DNA of 64,000 nucleotides. Source: an uncultured Phycisphaerales bacterium (lineage in GTDB: Bacteria > Planctomycetota > Phycisphaerae > Tepidisphaerales > Tepidisphaeraceae). The notes beneath the pieces are model-generated. The model made no database searches. It was not told where the DNA came from and was given only the letters and a program-made list of their open reading frames with translations. The position numbers were made by a program, and so were the translations under genes. The DNA is taken from assembly GCA_903871935.1 (NCBI GenBank), contig CAIQIQ010000061.1, forward strand, positions 53,297 through 117,296, given 5' to 3'. Below are positions 8,690 to 17,610 of this stretch, piece after piece (position 1 is the first letter of the stretch; every line of letters begins with the position of its first letter).

Positions 8690-8899
8690 GTGATCCAGCC
8701 TACCGACAGCACGCCCCTTCATCAAGGTAAATCACGAAAATTCCGGCCGCGAACTCGGGGAAATACGAACCCAAAGCCTCAGCGCCGGGTATGCGTGTCT
8801 CAATCCGCCCGGGGCTCACTCCTCCACATGCGCCAATCTCGGCATGCAGGCAACAGGCTATCGTTCGGAGTTCAACCTTTAGGTTGCTCTTCTTCCCCT

Positions 8900-8932
8900 T
8901 CTCAAATCCTGAAATCTCAAATCGCAAATCTC
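8900..8932. repeat. Dispersed CTCAAATC-type word repeat
   Basis: Intergenic run of the words CAAATC and AAATCTC between the transposase-like and LEPR-XLL genes. A related run in the same orientation lies at 60621-60668. From memory such runs are widespread between genes in Planctomycetota and Verrucomicrobiota. Confidence 0.55.
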
Positions 8933-8961
8933 CCCGTCTTCATCCAGCAGCCTACCAGCCC

Positions 8962-11724
8962 TTACCACAGGTTCCATGATCGACCCCTCAGCAGCAGGCT
9001 CACTTGCGAGAACACCGGCCCAAAGCTCGGCAGCACCGGCGGATCCACCGGCAATGAAGAGATGCTCGACCTGGTTTTGACATAAGCGATATCGGCAACA
9101 TTGACCAGGTCATTCCCATCGAAATCCGATCGGTAGCTGCTTACCGTCTCCGGCAGACTGCTGCGACTCTTGGTCTGATTGATATCCGCCACGTTCACCT
9201 TCCCCAGATTCCCGCCGGTCGAATCGCCCGGCAGAACATCGAAGCGGAAGGCAAAATCGCCCCCGGCCACCCCGTTGCCGGAGGGGAAGGTGCTGGTAGC
9301 GCCCACCTGGCCAAAGCTGGTGGGATTGCTCCATTCACCATCCAACGCATTGCCGGCCGTGTCTGTCACCGGTGTCGCTCCACTTCCCGGCAGGGCAACA
9401 TAGAGCTTATCCGCACCGATCATCGCGGAGAGCGACCAGGTGGCGACATGATCGCTGGCGCTATAGCTAAAACCCGACACGCTGTAGCTGCCCACCGACC
9501 CCACGATGGCAAACTGCGCTTGGGCCACCGAGACATCCTCACTGAAGGCAATCGAGATGCGATTGAGATTCCTCCAGGGAAGAGTCTGCAATTGGGCAGC
9601 ACCTGAGCCCACCGGAATGGCAAAGCCATAGGTGGAACTCGAACCGCTCGTATTGGCCGCCAGGAAGGAAAGGAAGTTTGTGTTCCAGGCCGAGCCCCTC
9701 ACATACACCGCCGCCACAGTTGGGGCGATCTCATCCACATCAGTCACGCCGATCGTGATCACCTTCTCAAACCACAAGCCGCCCGCGTCGGTTGTCTGCA
9801 CCCGGATCGAGTAGCTGTTCTTCACTTCGTAGTTGAAACTGGCGGCGGTCCGGAGCGCGTTACCGACAATCGTGAAACTGCCGTTGTCGGCCGATCCGGT
9901 ACCGGCCACCAACGTGTACGCGAAGGTATCACCCATATCGAGGTCCGCGGTGCTGAACGTACCGATGACGGTACCTGCAGGCTGATTCTCCGCAACACTC
10001 GAACTGCTCAGGGTGATGTCCGTGGGCACAGAGTCCTCGTACGCTCCGATATCCACCGTCCCGTGGACGACCCGGTCATGGCCGGCGCCACGCTGGTCGT
10101 AATTCACGCCAGAGGGGATCAGGCTGTTATCGCCGGCATCGAGCGCCAGGTTGCCCGCCAGCAGGGCCATCGTCCAGGTCGCTCCGCCATTGTCCTGCAG
10201 CGGTCCGAGCTTGGGATCGGTAATCCCGACGAGGTTGCCGTTTGCGCCGTCAGTCAGGCCCCCGCCCACCCCGATCAGGTTGTGGGCACTGGAGGGATTG
10301 AGCACCCCCGCCACGTCGTTCGCGGCGCCGTTACCGGTATTGCCCGAGAGGATGCTGTTGTAGGCCGCCGCAGTGCTCCTGTTGTAGTTGGCGACCGCCC
10401 CGCCATCCACGGCGGCCGAATTGCCGCTGAGGGTGCTGTTGTTGATCGTCAGCATACTTACGCGGCCGGTGCTGTAGATCGCCCCGCCCGCGGAGGCCGA
10501 GTTGCCACTAAGGGTGCTGTTGTTGAGCGTCAGCGAGCCGCCGAAGCCACCGTCGTCGCTATAGATGGCGCCGCCATACTCCGAGGTACCATTACCCGTC
10601 GCCGAATTGTTGCTGAGGGTACTGTTGCTGATCGTCAGGCTCGTGTAACTGCTGTAGATCGCTCCACCGCTCGACGAAGACGTGTTGCCGCTAAGGGTGC
10701 TGTTGTTGATCGCCAGCGGGCCTTCCGAACTGGAGATCGCCCCGCCGGAGACGGCCGAGTTGCCGCCCAGGGCGCTGTTGCTGATCGTCAGTCCACCCGT
10801 CTTGATGGAGACCGCTCCGCCAAGACCGCCAGATGTGTTGTCGCTGAGGGTGCTGTCGCTGATCGTCAGGATGTTGCTGTAGCCGGAACTGCGGATCGCT
10901 CCGCCAGAGCCAGAGGCCGAGTTGTCGCTGAAGGCACTGGTGCTGATCGTCACACTGCTGAGACCGGGAGCGGGGCAGTAGATCGCCCCGCCAGAGCCAG
11001 CAGGGGCCGCATTGCCGCTAAAGGTACTGTCGCTGATCGTCAGCGTCTTGGACGAGTTGCAGAGCGCGCCACCAGATGCAGCCGCGTTATCGCTGAAAGT
11101 GCTGTCGCTGATCGTCAGGGCGCTGTCACTGCCGAAGTAGTCGCTGTAGATCGCCCCGCCAGAGCCGGCGGCCGAGTTGCCGCTGAAAGTGCTGTCGTTG
11201 ATCGTCAGTGTACTCTGCGCGTTGTAGATCGCCCCGCCATTGCCACCGACAGCATCAGAGATGGCATGCCCTCCCGTGATCGTCAGTCCCGAGATGCTCA
11301 CCGTGCTGAGACTGAGGTTGAACACGCGGCTGTACAGCGCGGGATCGGGGTTGCCGCTGATCGTGAGCAGATCGGCCCCCAGCCCCTGGATCGTCAGGTC
11401 TGTATCGCTGATCGTCAGTTCAGTGCCATTGAGCACAATCGTGCCCCCGGCCAACGAGCTGGCGAAGCTGATGGTCTCGCCGGAGTTGGCGCTGGCGATC
11501 GCCTCGCGCAAGCTCATCACGCCATCGTTGGGGTCGGTCTCATCGGCCAGGGTCGTCACCTCCACGCCGGCGCTCAGCAGCACTCGATTCTCCAACGATT
11601 CAATCTCGGCACTCCGATGCACGGCCGCGAACAATTTCCCTAATGCAAGGTCGGCTCGGCTCCGACGCCGAACGGGCATATGGCTTCTCAGATCTGCGAC
11701 ACGAGCCTTCTGCCGATGTGACAT
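8962..11724 (-). CDS. LEPR-XLL surface protein with CSLREA-like motif, pmp-type beta-helix repeats and dockerin-like C-terminus
   Basis: 920 residues. The N-terminus carries the LEPR-XLL sorting motif (IESLENRVLLSA, near residue 45) after a basic leader, and then a CSLREA-like segment (DPNDGVMSLREAIASANSG). A long right-handed beta-helix follows, built of about a dozen TISDSTFSGNSA/SGGAIYS units. Next come a cadherin-like domain (SSVAENQPAGTVIGTFS), a beta domain (APTVAAVYVRGSAWN) and a C-terminal pair of dockerin-like repeats (GKVNVADINQTKS and LVNVADIAYVKTR). The start at 11724 has GGGGAG seven bases upstream; an ATG 48 bp further up is possible. It is likely exported and anchored on the cell surface; ligand unknown. 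Confidence 0.88.
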   Translation of the reverse strand: MSHRQKARVADLRSHMPVRRRSRADLALGKLFAAVHRSAEIESLENRVLLSAGVEVTTLADETDPNDGVMSLREAIASANSGETISFASSLAGGTIVLNGTELTISDTDLTIQGLGADLLTISGNPDPALYSRVFNLSLSTVSISGLTITGGHAISDAVGGNGGAIYNAQSTLTINDSTFSGNSAAGSGGAIYSDYFGSDSALTISDSTFSDNAAASGGALCNSSKTLTISDSTFSGNAAPAGSGGAIYCPAPGLSSVTISTSAFSDNSASGSGGAIRSSGYSNILTISDSTLSDNTSGGLGGAVSIKTGGLTISNSALGGNSAVSGGAISSSEGPLAINNSTLSGNTSSSSGGAIYSSYTSLTISNSTLSNNSATGNGTSEYGGAIYSDDGGFGGSLTLNNSTLSGNSASAGGAIYSTGRVSMLTINNSTLSGNSAAVDGGAVANYNRSTAAAYNSILSGNTGNGAANDVAGVLNPSSAHNLIGVGGGLTDGANGNLVGITDPKLGPLQDNGGATWTMALLAGNLALDAGDNSLIPSGVNYDQRGAGHDRVVHGTVDIGAYEDSVPTDITLSSSSVAENQPAGTVIGTFSTADLDMGDTFAYTLVAGTGSADNGSFTIVGNALRTAASFNYEVKNSYSIRVQTTDAGGLWFEKVITIGVTDVDEIAPTVAAVYVRGSAWNTNFLSFLAANTSGSSSTYGFAIPVGSGAAQLQTLPWRNLNRISIAFSEDVSVAQAQFAIVGSVGSYSVSGFSYSASDHVATWSLSAMIGADKLYVALPGSGATPVTDTAGNALDGEWSNPTSFGQVGATSTFPSGNGVAGGDFAFRFDVLPGDSTGGNLGKVNVADINQTKSRSSLPETVSSYRSDFDGNDLVNVADIAYVKTRSSISSLPVDPPVLPSFGPVFSQVSLLLRGRSWNLW
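10429..11215 (-). repeat. Intragenic tandem repeats coding beta-helix coils
   Basis: Within the LEPR-XLL gene a unit of roughly 90 bp recurs about ten times, each with variants of a GTTGCCGCTGAGGGTGCTG block. It encodes successive beta-helix coils of the type NSTLSGNSA and GGAIYS. Such near-identical units can recombine and change the coil number between strains. Confidence 0.75.
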
Positions 11725-12287
11725 GATCTTGCTCCCCATTTGTATGCACAGGCGCTTCGATGCACCTTGCATGAGTCCCCTGGATCAGCACCCATCAGGC
11801 AACAGCAACCGCCTGGTGGGCCACAACACAGTGTCAGCATCCTCGGCTTGGCCTTTGCCACCCCAGCGACTCCAGCCCGCAGCGCATTGCGAGAGAAGAG
11901 ACCAACGGTCCCTTCCCTGCTGTATGGTCCATACATCTCCTTAGCCAGCGTAGGGGAAGCCGACAATGTCATCGCAATGTCGAATATGCATGCTGTGCAT
12001 AGGAATGCTGGCCTGTCAATGGCCATATTCCGAAGAGGCGACATCGCCCGCTGGGCTCGGTAGGCCGGCGGAAGGATGAACTTGCGGCAACTATCGCCTC
12101 CGCTTGCGTAACCGACGTTCCCAGCGCCCTTCGGCTACGAGCCGACGCGGTCATTCTCCCCCTCTACCGCTCTGCCCGTCGACGTGCGTGTCCCCGCGTC
12201 TCCACCTCACCCCCTCACCCATTCTTCCCCTCTCCCCGGCGGCACTTTGACCTCCCCCCCTCTCGCGCGTATCTTCTCGCCCCCAGT
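11725..12287. other. Intergenic region, 563 bp, no gene seen
   Basis: It separates the divergent LEPR-XLL gene and dapL. The open frames crossing it lack ribosome binding sites and coding-like composition. I see no tRNA, hairpin with T-run or recognisable element. Promoters for both genes must lie here. Confidence 0.5.
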
Positions 12288-13532
<1,245 letters not shown>

Positions 13533-13546
13533 GCCCTATCTGGAGT

Positions 13547-13586
13547 GCGGTGACTTGTCACCGCTTTGCGGCTCGGGACTTGTCCC
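13547..13586. repeat. Tandem REP-like palindromes with ACTTGT core
   Basis: Two adjacent dyads share the core ACTTGT. The first has 8-bp arms (13547-13554 with 13557-13564) around TT. The second has 5-bp arms (13575-13579 with 13582-13586), also around TT. They lie between dapL and folK. Size and paired arrangement fit REP/BIME-type elements, the targets of RAYT proteins, one of which is encoded 5 kb away. I saw no second copy in this window. Confidence 0.5.
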
Positions 13587-13599
13587 AAGCCTGCGTACT

Positions 13600-14070
13600 A
13601 TGACTACCGCCTACATTGCCCTCGGAGCCAACCTCGGCGACCGTCGGGCCAATATCGCCCGCGCCGCTGAACTTCTGCGCGCCACCCCTGGCATCGAGGT
13701 GACCAAGGTCTCCGATCTGATCGAGACCGCCGCCGTGGGCGGACCACCCGACTCCCCGCCCTACCTCAACGGCGCTGCCGAACTGAAAACCACGCTCAGC
13801 CCCCAAGGCCTGCTCGAATGTCTGCTTGCCATTGAAGCCAAGATCGGCCGCACGCGCTGCGAGAAATGGGAAGCACGCCTGATCGACTTGGATCTGTTGC
13901 TCTATGGCGACCAGATCATCGACACCCTCGACCTGACGGTGCCCCACCCCCTGATGCACACCCGCCGCTTCGTCCTTGAGCCGCTGGCCCAGATCGCTCC
14001 TGACGCAGTCCATCCGGTGCTCGGAAAAACGATTGCCCATCTGCACGCCACCGTCGCCGGGCAAGCCTAA
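13600..14070 (+). CDS. folK: 2-amino-4-hydroxy-6-hydroxymethyldihydropteridine diphosphokinase (HPPK)
   Basis: 156 residues, normal size. It transfers pyrophosphate from ATP to the pterin in folate synthesis. Family features: N-terminal AYIALGANLGDRR (4-16), and the signature around ARLIDLDLLLYGD (92-104) with D97 and D99 binding Mg2+, followed by VPHPLMHTRRFVLEPLAQIAP. The frame is open further upstream through the REP-like repeat, but the ATG at 13600 begins the conserved fold. It likely shares a transcript with dapL. No other folate gene is in view. Confidence 0.94.
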   Translation: MTTAYIALGANLGDRRANIARAAELLRATPGIEVTKVSDLIETAAVGGPPDSPPYLNGAAELKTTLSPQGLLECLLAIEAKIGRTRCEKWEARLIDLDLLLYGDQIIDTLDLTVPHPLMHTRRFVLEPLAQIAPDAVHPVLGKTIAHLHATVAGQA

Positions 14071-14078
14071 TCGGTCAT

Positions 14079-15608
14079 TCACCGCGGCTCCAGAACAAAC
14101 CGTTGCGTCGTCGCGCCGGCCGTCCGCAGAATGTACCGCCCCTGGCCGCGAGCAGCCCAATGGATCGGACCAAGCCCCATCATCCTGGCAATGACATCAA
14201 AATCCGGCCGGCGGATGTAACCGTCAGGCAGGCCTGTTTCCACAGTTGCGTCGGCCGGCAAATTCGTCATCGCACGTACAATCTCCATGCTCTGGGCAAC
14301 AGGCCAGCCGTTTTGATACGCATGGAGTTGGTGCGCCAGAGCACCTGTCACAGTGATCAACGCGGCCGCATAAACACCCATGAGCCACCGTCCAGCACGG
14401 TACCGACGCACGAGCAGGTCGGCCGCCCACCATGCCAGAGCAACATGCGCTGCCCACATTCCATTGTTGTAGTGCAAATAGCGAGGCAAACCTCTGAGCG
14501 TGAAGATCAGCATCTGCAAAGCCACTGCAAGCAGTACTAGCCGCAACACCTGCTGCTGCGCTGATCCATCCTGTTCGCGATGGCCGCGGAGGATTCCCCA
14601 TAGACATGCGCTGGCGCCACCCCACACCAGTAGATACGCGATTCCTGTCACAGCAATCGGCAGTTGCAGGATTCCACCTGTGGCCTGCATCCATTGCTCG
14701 CCCGCCACACTGCCCAAGGACATAGCGCTCTGCATCCTTGGCGCCTGCAGACAGAGCATCAGACCGTCACTGCGGTTCGTCAGCCCGGGCGCTTGCCCGG
14801 GGAAATCCAGATGCAGCACAAGCAGATACGGAATCGAGCAGATCACTATCATCACCACGATCCCGCCAAGCCACCACTTCCATCGCAGCATCGCGCGCCA
14901 TTGGGCGCCCAATAGGCACAGGATCAGCGCAAGAACCAGGGGCATCGTCATCAGATGCACACCAGCAAGCAACCAGATGCCGATGACGACGACCAACGGT
15001 TTCCAGAAGGCCGGTCGAGATACAAACGATGCATACGCTGCTACGGCGGCCATGCCAATCGGCATCGCAAGAGGGTTGTCCCAAGGCAGGCGGGCATAGA
15101 ACCAGAAATACGGCCCGGCCAGAATGATCGGCACAAACCAGCGCCACCACTTCAAGACAGCCGCGAGCCAGAATAATCCGCCGGCCGTCATGGCGAAAAA
15201 GACCACCGTATGGATCAGAGCCACCGTCGGCAGATGATGGCTGCACAGAAGGATCGCCTGGTAGAACCATACCGGCACAGGACCGTAGTGGATGCCATAC
15301 GTACCCAGAAGCCCATGGCTGGCCAGATGATGCAACCCATTCGCATCCAGCGCCATCTGCATGAGCGTTAGTTCATCGCTCAAGAAACCTGTGTCGCCCG
15401 GATAGCTCAGGGCCATGACCATCAGCAGTGCGGCCAGCACTACGGGACCAGACCATCCGGAACACGTCTCAGGGCGGATGGTCGTGCCACGGGTGGACCG
15501 CGCCAGAGAGTTATCAATGAGCTCGGGACTGTCGGAGCGGACGGCCCCACAAATGTCGGCCGATGGACATCGGCCCTTTCTAATCCGCCACATCCAACTC
15601 CTCGTCAT
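14079..15608 (-). CDS. Polytopic membrane protein, glycosyltransferase 39-like in outline, function unknown
   Basis: 509 residues with about ten membrane segments (for example VVLAALLMVMALSY, IHTVVFFAMTAGGLFWLAAVL, WWLGGIVVMIVICSIPYLLVL). An acidic loop after the first segment (GDTGFLSDELTLMQMAL) recalls the GT-C/GT39 class, where an acidic pair follows TM1, but I cannot name a donor or acceptor. The start is uncertain: the ATG at 15608 overlaps the end of the YihY gene by 29 bp, and the first 50 residues look unlike a membrane protein N-terminus, so a later start is possible. It ends 8 bp from folK, convergently. Confidence 0.7.
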   Translation of the reverse strand: MTRSWMWRIRKGRCPSADICGAVRSDSPELIDNSLARSTRGTTIRPETCSGWSGPVVLAALLMVMALSYPGDTGFLSDELTLMQMALDANGLHHLASHGLLGTYGIHYGPVPVWFYQAILLCSHHLPTVALIHTVVFFAMTAGGLFWLAAVLKWWRWFVPIILAGPYFWFYARLPWDNPLAMPIGMAAVAAYASFVSRPAFWKPLVVVIGIWLLAGVHLMTMPLVLALILCLLGAQWRAMLRWKWWLGGIVVMIVICSIPYLLVLHLDFPGQAPGLTNRSDGLMLCLQAPRMQSAMSLGSVAGEQWMQATGGILQLPIAVTGIAYLLVWGGASACLWGILRGHREQDGSAQQQVLRLVLLAVALQMLIFTLRGLPRYLHYNNGMWAAHVALAWWAADLLVRRYRAGRWLMGVYAAALITVTGALAHQLHAYQNGWPVAQSMEIVRAMTNLPADATVETGLPDGYIRRPDFDVIARMMGLGPIHWAARGQGRYILRTAGATTQRFVLEPR

Positions 15609-16539
15609 GCCTTACATCCAGCCTGCGGAAGTCCTTCGTGCCGCGGGGAACCGTAAACACCACGTAGTCGATCTCGCTGTTGATCTCCGCCCCTACCAGC
15701 AGAATTATGGCCGCCAGATAGAACAGGAACAACAGAATGACCACGCTGCCGATCGCGCCATATGTCCGGTAGTAACCGTTGACGGCAAACTGATCGACGT
15801 AGAAACGGAATGCCAGGCCCATTGCCACCCACGCGATCACACAGAAGACGGCGCCCGGAGTCAGAAAGCGATATCTCCGTTTTACCTGGCAACCAAAATG
15901 GTAGACGACATTCAACACGATCATCAGCAACAGCAATCCCAGGGTCCACCGGGCGATGTCCAGCAGTACGCGCCACCGGGTCGGCAGTTGCCAGCCCAGC
16001 ACCTGCTGGGAGTTAGTCCAGAGCCACTGAATCACCGCTCCTCCCACAGGCAACAGTATCACGACGATGAACATGAGTGTGGCCGCCACTATCGTCAGCA
16101 ATGCCGCCAGCGCTCGATGCCGGATGAACGAACGGCTGGTGTCAATGTCATAGCATCGGTCGATCGCGGTCATGGTGGCCGACATGCCCCCCGATGCCGC
16201 CCACAGGGTGATCAGGAGGCCGATGCTCAGCAATCCGCCCTTCTTTTCATTCAACGCGAAGTCCACCCACCCGTGCAGGTCGGCCGCCGTCGTGGCCGGA
16301 AGCTGTTTGACCACTTCATTGATGCTGCCGATCACCTGCTGCTTCTGTCGATCCGGCATGTAGGGCAACAGCGTCAGCAGGGAGATCAGGAAGGGGAATA
16401 CCGAGAACAGCCACGAATACGCCAAGGCGGACGCCCAAACAAGGACGTTGTCTTCCAAGACCTGGTCATACACGCGCTGCACCAGTTCCAGTGGACCGGC
16501 TTTGCGGAGGGCAATCGGTACATCGCGAAGTCGCGGCAT
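15580..16539 (-). CDS. YihY/BrkB family inner-membrane protein
   Basis: 319 residues. Six predicted membrane segments follow a cytoplasmic N-terminus. Family features include VWASALAYSWLFSVFPFLISLL (about 34-55), TLWAASGGMSATMTAIDRCYDI and a C-terminal YGAIGSVVILLFLFYLAAIILLVGAEINSE. Members were once called ribonuclease BN; that assignment is obsolete, and the role is unclear (transport or envelope). The downstream membrane protein gene overlaps its end, suggesting one transcript. Confidence 0.9.
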   Translation of the reverse strand: MPRLRDVPIALRKAGPLELVQRVYDQVLEDNVLVWASALAYSWLFSVFPFLISLLTLLPYMPDRQKQQVIGSINEVVKQLPATTAADLHGWVDFALNEKKGGLLSIGLLITLWAASGGMSATMTAIDRCYDIDTSRSFIRHRALAALLTIVAATLMFIVVILLPVGGAVIQWLWTNSQQVLGWQLPTRWRVLLDIARWTLGLLLLMIVLNVVYHFGCQVKRRYRFLTPGAVFCVIAWVAMGLAFRFYVDQFAVNGYYRTYGAIGSVVILLFLFYLAAIILLVGAEINSEIDYVVFTVPRGTKDFRRLDVRHDEELDVAD

Positions 16540-16616
16540 GCGCCAGATTCTCGCGTAAAGACGTCCTGCAAGCTAGAGGCGCGGGCGCTTATAGCCGCGT
16601 CACCTTAGCTGCCGCT

Positions 16617-17534
16617 TTAGGGCCCGCCCAGACGGAAATCCACACCGACATTATCCTTGCCGATGGCAACCGTGCCGCCATCCATCATCTTCGGCAGGCC
16701 ACCACCCGCGGCCATCACGCGATATGCGCCTGGCGGAAGCTGCAGCACATAGCCGCCGCTGGCGCCGGTGGCAGCACTAAACTTCGCCGACCCGCCCGTC
16801 ACTTGGGCCGTGATCGTGACGCCGCCCAACCCTTCGCCAGGCGTATAGAAACCGTCCGCCTTGACGATGTCGGAATAGACAACGCCGGTCAGGCATGGAT
16901 TGCCCAGGTTGTAGGCAAAATCCTGGGTGACCAACCAGCTATTGAAGTCAGTGCCCTGCGAGCGAAACGTGCCCTTCTGCACGCCAACGCCGGTTTCCCG
17001 GAATTCCGCGCGGAGCAGGTTTACTCGATGGCCGCGATCGGCCACGTCAGCGTCAAGAAAGAGCCCACGATACAGATCGTCGATTGCCTCGGCCGCTGGG
17101 GCATAGTCGCCGGTCTGGCCGACAAAGCCCAGGTTTTCGCCGCTACCGCACGGCGGGGTGAACGTATATCCAGCGGATCGCATGCGCTGTTCCGGTGTGC
17201 TGTCGCCGGCTCCTTCATGGCTCAGGGTGTTCTGGGTGAGCATCCACTGAGTATGCCTGCGCGCAGCTTGGGTCAGTTTCGGATGGAAGACAAGCGGCTG
17301 CCTGGGCGCATCACTGATGGTTCCCGGGGAGAGGCCTTCGTTCAGGTTGATGCCAAGACGCCTGGCCTCAGCCAGCGGGTTTGCTCGGGCGCGGTTGATG
17401 AGGTAGAGAAAGTACTGCTCCTGTGCCGTGGGATCAGCGCGGCCACTATCCCCCTCGGCAGCGATAATAGCCGATACCATCGTCGAGAGAATGACGACCA
17501 TCGCAATTCGCCTCACTCCAATCAGTCCAGCCAT
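16617..17534 (-). CDS. Secreted CAP-domain (SCP/PR-1-like) protein with C-terminal beta domain
   Basis: 305 residues. The start at 17534 gives a signal peptide (MAGLIGVRRIAMVVILSTMVSAIIAA); the frame is open further upstream but that extension lacks signal character. The CAP domain covers about 35-205: QEQYFLYLINRARANPLAEARRLG, then HTQWMLTQNTLSH, GENLGF and HRVNLL, which supply the His and Glu residues of the CAP cavity. Residues 215-305 resemble a carboxypeptidase-regulatory-like fold (GGVTITAQVTGG, then GYVLQLPPGAYRVMA). Probably extracellular; ligand unknown. It diverges from the transglutaminase-like gene with 76 bp between starts. Confidence 0.87.
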   Translation of the reverse strand: MAGLIGVRRIAMVVILSTMVSAIIAAEGDSGRADPTAQEQYFLYLINRARANPLAEARRLGINLNEGLSPGTISDAPRQPLVFHPKLTQAARRHTQWMLTQNTLSHEGAGDSTPEQRMRSAGYTFTPPCGSGENLGFVGQTGDYAPAAEAIDDLYRGLFLDADVADRGHRVNLLRAEFRETGVGVQKGTFRSQGTDFNSWLVTQDFAYNLGNPCLTGVVYSDIVKADGFYTPGEGLGGVTITAQVTGGSAKFSAATGASGGYVLQLPPGAYRVMAAGGGLPKMMDGGTVAIGKDNVGVDFRLGGP

Positions 17535-17610
17535 AGTGGCGTGCAGCCTACCATGCGCAAGGCTTGCGTGCCTGTATGATTGCAGGCAGGATAGACAAGG
17601 AAGAACTGGC

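Noticed and set aside
10429..11215. Regularly spaced repeats that might be taken for a CRISPR array
   Set aside because: The repeats are in frame, encode beta-helix coils, and vary like protein repeats; there are no cas genes.
10063..11643. Long plus-strand open frame (526 codons)
   Set aside because: It is antisense to the repeat-rich LEPR-XLL gene; its Arg/Val/Ala-rich repetitive translation mirrors the repeats, and it has no ribosome binding site.
12031..12287. Possible structured RNA before dapL
   Set aside because: The region has runs of C and T and some short dyads but no stable terminator or known RNA signature.
15415..16608. Plus-strand open frame of 397 codons
   Set aside because: Antisense to the YihY gene and its downstream membrane protein; translation is Gln/His/Arg-rich.
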